NCBI GenBank assembly: GCA_905221215.1
Contig: CAJNCI010000005.1
Span: 1 to 64,000 of the forward strand
Reading direction: 5' to 3'
Length of the DNA stretch: 64,000 nucleotides
Source of the DNA: a bacterium
Lineage (GTDB): Bacteria; Bacillota; Bacilli; Lactobacillales; Streptococcaceae
Shown: in pieces, positions 59,194 to 64,000 of the stretch
Layout of the letters: each line of letters opens with the position of its first letter
How positions within the stretch are numbered: position 1 is the first letter of the stretch
The notes under the pieces: generated by a model
What the model saw: only the letters and a program-made list of their open reading frames with translations
Told to the model about the DNA's origin: nothing
Database searches by the model: none
Made by a program: the position numbers and the translations under genes

Positions 59194-59500
59194 CAAAAAG
59201 CTCTACTTTACCTAGTAGAGCCAAAGTCTATGTCAAAAAAACTCTATTAACATGCCAGAAAAAGAGCATAAAAGAGCACACAAAAAGAGACAAAACAAGA
59301 TCTACTAAATAAAGTTTCTTTATTTGATAGACTTAGTTGTTCATGTCTCCCCTACCTCCGAGTATTAGTACCTTTATCCTATACCTTTAAGGAAATTTTG
59401 TCAACAGAAAACTGGAAATTTCAAGCTATAAAATCTCAAAATTTGTCTTCCATATGAGCATCCTCCTTGCTATCATGTCTCCTTGCCTATAGTATAGTAC
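59194..59500 (-). promoter_or_regulatory. Attenuator leader of the ABC-F gene
   Basis: On the minus strand, the order is: a promoter (TTCATC, 17 bases, TATACT); a mini-ORF with AAGGAGG (59436-59453, MEDKF); a second mini-ORF after GGAGG (59333-59344, MNN); a hairpin AAATAAAG/CTTTATTT (59307-59325); and a terminator GCTCTAC/GTAGAGC plus TTTTT (59194-59222) just before the gene. The segment TAGTAGA (59301-59307) can pair with TCTACTA of the terminator, giving an alternative antiterminator. Confidence 0.68.
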
Positions 59501-59615
59501 CAAAAAATATAGTGATGAACATATTAAAAAATTCAATTCTAATTACAAAGTTTGGTGGGCTGATTTGTAGGCTTTTCATGGTATAATCAAGAGAGTAAAT
59601 CTTTATGGAGGAAGT

Positions 59616-60158
59616 ATGAAATTAAATATTCAAGAGATTCGCAAGCAGTCTGAAGGCTTGCATTTTGAACAAAGTTTAGACCTAGCCGCAGACCTGCATG
59701 CACGTAATCAAGAAATTTTAGATGTAAAAGATATCCTTGCAGTTGGGAAAGTACAATACGAAGACCGTATGTATTTCTTAGATTATCAGTTATCTTATAC
59801 CATTGTCCTTGCTTCAAGTCGCAGTATGGAGCCAGTTGAGCTAGTTGAATCTTATCCAGTCACAGAAGTTTTTATGGAAGGCGCAACCAACCAGCTAGAT
59901 CAAGAAGTTCTAGATGATGACTTGGTCTTGCCTATCGAAAATGGAGAACTTGACCTTGCTGAGAGCGTGTCAGACAATATCCTGCTCAATATCCCTATTA
60001 AGGTCTTGACAGCTGAAGAAGAGGCTGGTCAAGGATTTGTGTCAGGAAATGACTGGCAAATCATGACTGAGGAAGAATACCAAGCTCAACAAGCAGTCAA
60101 GAAAGAAGAAAACAGTCCTTTTGCTGGCTTGCAAGGACTATTTGACGGAGACGAATAA
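59616..60158 (+). CDS. DUF177 / YceD family protein
   Basis: A 180-residue acidic protein: KLNIQEIRKQSEGLHFEQSL at the start, DWQIMTEEEYQAQQAV near the end. In many bacteria this gene (yceD) precedes rpmF and is tied to ribosomal RNA metabolism; here it is followed by nth with the start in its stop codon. GGAGGAAG is upstream. Confidence 0.85.
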   Translation: MKLNIQEIRKQSEGLHFEQSLDLAADLHARNQEILDVKDILAVGKVQYEDRMYFLDYQLSYTIVLASSRSMEPVELVESYPVTEVFMEGATNQLDQEVLDDDLVLPIENGELDLAESVSDNILLNIPIKVLTAEEEAGQGFVSGNDWQIMTEEEYQAQQAVKKEENSPFAGLQGLFDGDE

Positions 60159-60787
60159 TGGTCTTGTCAAAAAAACGAGCACGAAAGGTGCTAGAAGAAA
60201 TCATTGCCCTCTTCCCAGATGCCAAGCCCAGTCTTGATTTTACCAATCATTTTGAACTCTTGGTTGCGGTCATGTTGTCAGCTCAGACGACGGATGCAGC
60301 GGTAAATAAGGCCACACCAGGTCTCTTTGCGGCCTTTCCAACGCCCCAAGCCATGTCTGTGGCGACAGAGAATGAGATTGCTTCGCACATTTCTCGTCTG
60401 GGACTGTATCGAAATAAGGCTAAATTCCTTAAAAAATGTGCCCAACAACTATTAGATGATTTTGATGGTCAAGTACCTCAGACTCGAGAGGAATTAGAAA
60501 GTCTGGCAGGTGTTGGTCGCAAGACAGCCAATGTTGTCATGAGTGTGGGTTTTGGGATTCCAGCTTTTGCAGTGGATACTCATGTGGAGCGTATTTGTAA
60601 GCACCACGATATTGTCAAAAAATCAGCGACACCGCTTGAGGTGGAAAAGCGAGTCATGGATATCTTGCCACCAGAGCAGTGGTTAGCAGCTCATCAGGCC
60701 ATGATTTATTTTGGAAGAGCCATTTGTCATCCTAAAAATCCAGAGTGTGACCAGTACCCACAGTTATATGACTTTAGCAATTTATAA
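60158..60787 (+). CDS. nth: Endonuclease III (Nth), without a complete Fe-S cluster motif
   Basis: A 209-residue HhH-GPD DNA glycosylase/AP lyase for oxidised pyrimidines. LAGVGRKTANVV carries the catalytic Lys122 and AFAVDTHVERIC the catalytic Asp140. The C-terminal cluster loop, normally C-X6-C-X2-C-X5-C, here reads Cys190, Cys197, then Tyr200 and Phe206, so it probably cannot hold a 4Fe-4S cluster. It overlaps the DUF177 stop. Confidence 0.92.
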   Translation: MVLSKKRARKVLEEIIALFPDAKPSLDFTNHFELLVAVMLSAQTTDAAVNKATPGLFAAFPTPQAMSVATENEIASHISRLGLYRNKAKFLKKCAQQLLDDFDGQVPQTREELESLAGVGRKTANVVMSVGFGIPAFAVDTHVERICKHHDIVKKSATPLEVEKRVMDILPPEQWLAAHQAMIYFGRAICHPKNPECDQYPQLYDFSNL

Positions 60788-60810
60788 GATGGTACATTGA
60801 AAGTTTTTGC

Positions 60811-60839
60811 TTGATTTTAAGCATGCTTTGTGCTATAGT
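60811..60839 (+). promoter_or_regulatory. Promoter of the pyrR-pyrB-carA operon
   Basis: TTGATT, 17-base spacer, TATAGT with an upstream TG; about 30 bases ahead of the PyrR site. Confidence 0.75.
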
Positions 60840-60865
60840 AATTGATAACTAAATATTCCTTTAAA

Positions 60866-61519
<654 letters not shown>

Positions 61520-61537
61520 AAAGCTAAAGGAGTAGCC

Positions 61538-62461
61538 ATGTCAGAAAATCAACAAGCATTGAACCATGTGGTGTCCATGGAAGACCTCACTGTTGATCAA
61601 GTCATGAAATTGATCAAGCGAGGGATTGAGTTTAAAAACGGAGCCCAGCTTCCTTATGAAGATCATCCGATTGTTTCCAATCTTTTCTTTGAGGATTCTA
61701 CACGGACGCATAAGTCCTTTGAAGTGGCAGAGATTAAACTGGGATTGGAACGACTTGACTTTGATGTGAAGACTAGTTCGGTCAATAAGGGTGAGACACT
61801 CTATGATACCATTTTGACCCTATCTGCTCTAGGAGTGGATGTCTGTGTGATTCGCCACCCAGAGGTCGACTACTACAGAGAATTGATTGCAAGTCCGACG
61901 ATTACGACTTCCATTATCAATGGTGGAGACGGTTCGGGACAACATCCTAGCCAGAGCTTGCTTGATTTGATGACCATTTATGAGGAATTTGGTCACTTTG
62001 AGGGTCTCAAGGTTGCTATTGCAGGTGACTTGGACCACTCACGTGTTGCCAAATCCAATATGCAGATTTTGAAACGCTTGGGAGCTGAACTTTTCTTTGC
62101 AGGACCTGAGGAATGGAGAAGTCAAGAGTTTGCAGACTATGGACAGTTTGTAACCATTGATGAAATCATTGATCAGGTGGATGTCATGATGTTTCTCCGT
62201 GTGCAACATGAACGTCATGATAGTGGTACAGTTTTTTCAAAAGAAGACTACCATGCCCAACATGGCTTGACACAAGAACGTTACGATCGCTTAAAAGAAA
62301 CAGCAATCCTCATGCACCCAGCTCCAGTCAATCGTGATGTAGAAATCGCAGACCACTTGGTTGAAGCACCAAAATCACGGATTGTCCAACAAATGACCAA
62401 TGGTGTCTTTGTTCGAATGGCAATCTTAGAATCCGTACTGGCGAGTAGAAACGCCAACTAA
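61538..62461 (+). CDS. pyrB: Aspartate carbamoyltransferase catalytic chain
   Basis: A 307-residue enzyme condensing carbamoyl phosphate with aspartate, the committed step in pyrimidine synthesis. The carbamoyl phosphate site reads [13 protein letters not shown] and the late [11 protein letters not shown] is conserved. Eighteen bases after pyrR, with AAAGGAGT upstream. Confidence 0.97.
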   Translation: MSENQQALNHVVSMEDLTVDQVMKLIKRGIEFKNGAQLPYEDHPIVSNLFFEDSTRTHKSFEVAEIKLGLERLDFDVKTSSVNKGETLYDTILTLSALGVDVCVIRHPEVDYYRELIASPTITTSIINGGDGSGQHPSQSLLDLMTIYEEFGHFEGLKVAIAGDLDHSRVAKSNMQILKRLGAELFFAGPEEWRSQEFADYGQFVTIDEIIDQVDVMMFLRVQHERHDSGTVFSKEDYHAQHGLTQERYDRLKETAILMHPAPVNRDVEIADHLVEAPKSRIVQQMTNGVFVRMAILESVLASRNAN

Positions 62462-62510
62462 AACACAAGACGTTAAAAGACGCCAGTGAGCGTCCACGAG
62501 AGGTGAGAAT

Positions 62511-63590
62511 ATGACAAAAAGACTTCTAGTATTAGAAGATGGCACAGTTTTTGAAGGCAAGGCCTTCGGAGCAGATATTGATGTAACAGGCGAAATCGTC
62601 TTTAATACAGGGATGACTGGCTACCAAGAATCCATTACAGACCAGTCTTATAATGGACAAATCTTGACCTTTACTTATCCTTTGGTAGGAAATTATGGAA
62701 TTAACCGTGATGATTACGAATCCATTATTCCAACTTGTAAGGGAGTCGTTGTTTTCGAAGAAGCACGTAGAGCAAGCAACTGGCGAAATCAAATGACGCT
62801 GGATGAATTTTTGAAAGCCAAGAAAATTCCAGGTATTTCAGGAATTGATACACGTGCTCTTACCAAGATTATCCGTAAGCATGGTACTATGCGTGCAACC
62901 TTGACCCATGTTGGGGACAGTATGGACCATGTGACGGACCAGCTCCAAGCGACAGTCTTGCCGACAGACAATATTAAGCAGGTTTCTACTAAAACTTCAT
63001 ATCCAGCTCCAGGAGTTGGTTTAAGCGTGGTGCTAGTGGACTTTGGTCTCAAGCACTCAATTCTACGTGAACTTTCTAAGCGTAACTGTAACGTGACCGT
63101 TGTTCCTTATTCGACAACGGCAGAAGAAATTCTTCACCTTAATCCTGACGGAGTTATGTTGTCAAATGGTCCTGGTAACCCAGAAGATGTTCCCCAAGCA
63201 CTGGACATGATTCGTGGTGTGCAAGGAAAAATTCCAATCTTTGGTATTTGTATGGGGCATCAACTCTTTGCCATGGCAAACGGGGCTAAGACTTACAAGA
63301 TGAAATTTGGTCACCGTGGATTTAACCATGCAGTACGTGAAATTGCTACAGGACGTGTAGACTTTACTAGCCAGAACCATGGTTATGCAGTTAGCCGTGA
63401 GGATTTGCCAGAGCACTTGATTATCACTCATGAAGAAATCAATGACAAGTCAGTTGAAGGTGTGCGTCACAGATACCAACCTGCTTTCTCTGTCCAATAT
63501 CATCCAGATGCAGCCCCTGGTCCACACGACGCAAGCTACCTATTTGACGAGTTTATCGAGATGATGGAAGCTTTTAAACAATCAAATTAA
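62511..63590 (+). CDS. carA: Carbamoyl phosphate synthase small (glutaminase) subunit
   Basis: A 359-residue amidotransferase subunit that supplies ammonia to CarB. The class I glutaminase nucleophile is Cys247 in FGICMGHQL, and the late His is in [21 protein letters not shown] precedes the start. CarB is expected next but does not begin within the window. Confidence 0.97.
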   Translation: MTKRLLVLEDGTVFEGKAFGADIDVTGEIVFNTGMTGYQESITDQSYNGQILTFTYPLVGNYGINRDDYESIIPTCKGVVVFEEARRASNWRNQMTLDEFLKAKKIPGISGIDTRALTKIIRKHGTMRATLTHVGDSMDHVTDQLQATVLPTDNIKQVSTKTSYPAPGVGLSVVLVDFGLKHSILRELSKRNCNVTVVPYSTTAEEILHLNPDGVMLSNGPGNPEDVPQALDMIRGVQGKIPIFGICMGHQLFAMANGAKTYKMKFGHRGFNHAVREIATGRVDFTSQNHGYAVSREDLPEHLIITHEEINDKSVEGVRHRYQPAFSVQYHPDAAPGPHDASYLFDEFIEMMEAFKQSN

Positions 63591-64000
63591 GAACGAGTAA
63601 AAGCTCGTCGGAGAATTTATGTAACTGAACACGGACGGAAAGCTCGGAATTTAGAGAAACCAACCTGGATTGTCAATACTTCCTTGGTTTCCTAAAATTC
63701 AATCGCTTTCTATTCGTCCTTTGTATCTTATTTAATGACAACCCGAGAGTTGTCGAATAGAAAGGCAGGTCGTTTCTTTTGGTCGCTATCAGGCGAACTA
63801 AAAACTTCCTGCACTAGATTTTTTATCGAAAAATATCGTTTCTCTAAAAAATCGTCGGAGAATTTATTTAATGGCAACCCGAGAGTTGCCGAATAGAAAG
63901 GAGAAGGGTGGTCCGTATTTGCTAAACTGAATACGGGCTACGGACTGTGCTAAAAAGATAGTTATTCCTAGAACTGATAGTTCTGCGTCATAACTCCTAT
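63591..64000 (+). promoter_or_regulatory. Structured, internally repeated RNA region between carA and the expected carB
   Basis: 410 bases without a convincing gene. It contains: ACGAG/CTCGT (63593-63608); a hairpin GAATTTAGAGAAACCAA/TTGGTTTCCTAAAATTC (63648-63700); GCTTTCTATTCG (63705-63716) facing CGAATAGAAAGGC (63754-63766), which encloses a small hairpin GACAAC-CCGAGA-GTTGTC (63737-63754). A second copy (63855-63902) has GGCAAC-CCGAGA-GTTGCC. Further hairpins are CCGTATT/AATACGG (about 63912-63937) and GTTAT...GAACT/AGTTC...ATAAC near 63960-63993. Two short ORFs begin at the repeated ATG (63735, 63871). Confidence 0.65.
63735..63896 (+). CDS. Possible 53-residue ORF within the carA-carB region
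   Basis: ATG 63735 to TAG 63894-63896, beginning MTTRELSNRKAGRFFWS. No clear ribosome binding site is seen directly upstream (GTATCTTATTTA). A second ATG at 63871, after CGGAGAATTTATTTA, opens MATRELPNRKEKGGPYLLN and stops. The shared first ten codons come from the repeated hairpin block, so coding may be incidental. Confidence 0.25.
   Translation: MTTRELSNRKAGRFFWSLSGELKTSCTRFFIEKYRFSKKSSENLFNGNPRVAE

Noticed and set aside
63871..63930. ATG 63871 as the start of carB
   Set aside because: The frame stops after about 19 codons and does not match the expected CarB N-terminus; carB must begin beyond the window.

Overview
The window is chromosomal DNA of a mitis-group Streptococcus (S. mitis, S. 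oralis or a close relative of S. pneumoniae). The evidence is low-GC coding sequence, a 66-residue F-ATPase c subunit, a BOX repeat inside the atp operon, choline-binding cell-wall proteins, and the MacP/RocS division genes next to mtnN. A choline-binding protein with a C-terminal Amidase_3 domain and a 2276-residue YSIRK/LPXTG protein point to a commensal mitis-group strain rather than a typical pneumococcus; that last step is inference.

Layout. 1-111: left end of an ISL3-like element whose transposase would lie outside the window. 302-8336: a U32-family tRNA-hydroxylation protein, then the atpEBFHAGDC operon, interrupted between atpG and atpD by a BOX element. 8382-17154: lactonase-fold protein, AmiA/AliB-type peptide-binding lipoprotein, AI-2E-family exporter plus TPR protein, MgtC-like protein, and a three-gene polar amino-acid ABC transporter. 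17215-21672 (minus strand): lysS, phosphatase, YbaK deacylase, DUF368 and a GH25 muramidase-like protein. 21828-28196: glmU-nudix-macP-mtnN-rocS, an exonuclease, a membrane GDPD and ebfC.

28197-39490 is an accessory surface block: the giant repeat adhesin, an IS66 TnpB relic, a duplicated leader, a CAP-domain choline-binding protein and a divergent choline-binding amidase. A short copy of the ebfC 5' end lies at 36250-36318, so this block may have entered through an ebfC-linked duplication. 39711-43187 returns to core genes: rpmE2, c-di-AMP phosphodiesterase, flavodoxin, chorismate mutase, crcB pair, rplS and tRNA-Arg(CCT).

43188-49000 is a decaying island downstream of the tRNA: an orphan DinJ-like antitoxin, a complete MntA/HepT toxin-antitoxin pair, an integrase fragment, a broken gene, an RRNPP-type regulator, a CYTH-domain protein, a duplicated transporter fragment with an IS200/IS605-like right end, a 5'-truncated gene and a frameshifted MFS transporter. 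49013-63590 is again core: Cof phosphatase, HD hydrolase, ylxM-ffh, pyrP, rsmG, lemA-htpX, an ABC-F protein with an attenuator leader, DUF177, nth and the pyrR-pyrB-carA operon. Two PyrR attenuators (before pyrP and before pyrR) link uracil uptake to pyrimidine synthesis. The last 410 bases, after carA and before the expected carB, hold a strongly structured, internally repeated RNA region with a covarying hairpin pair.
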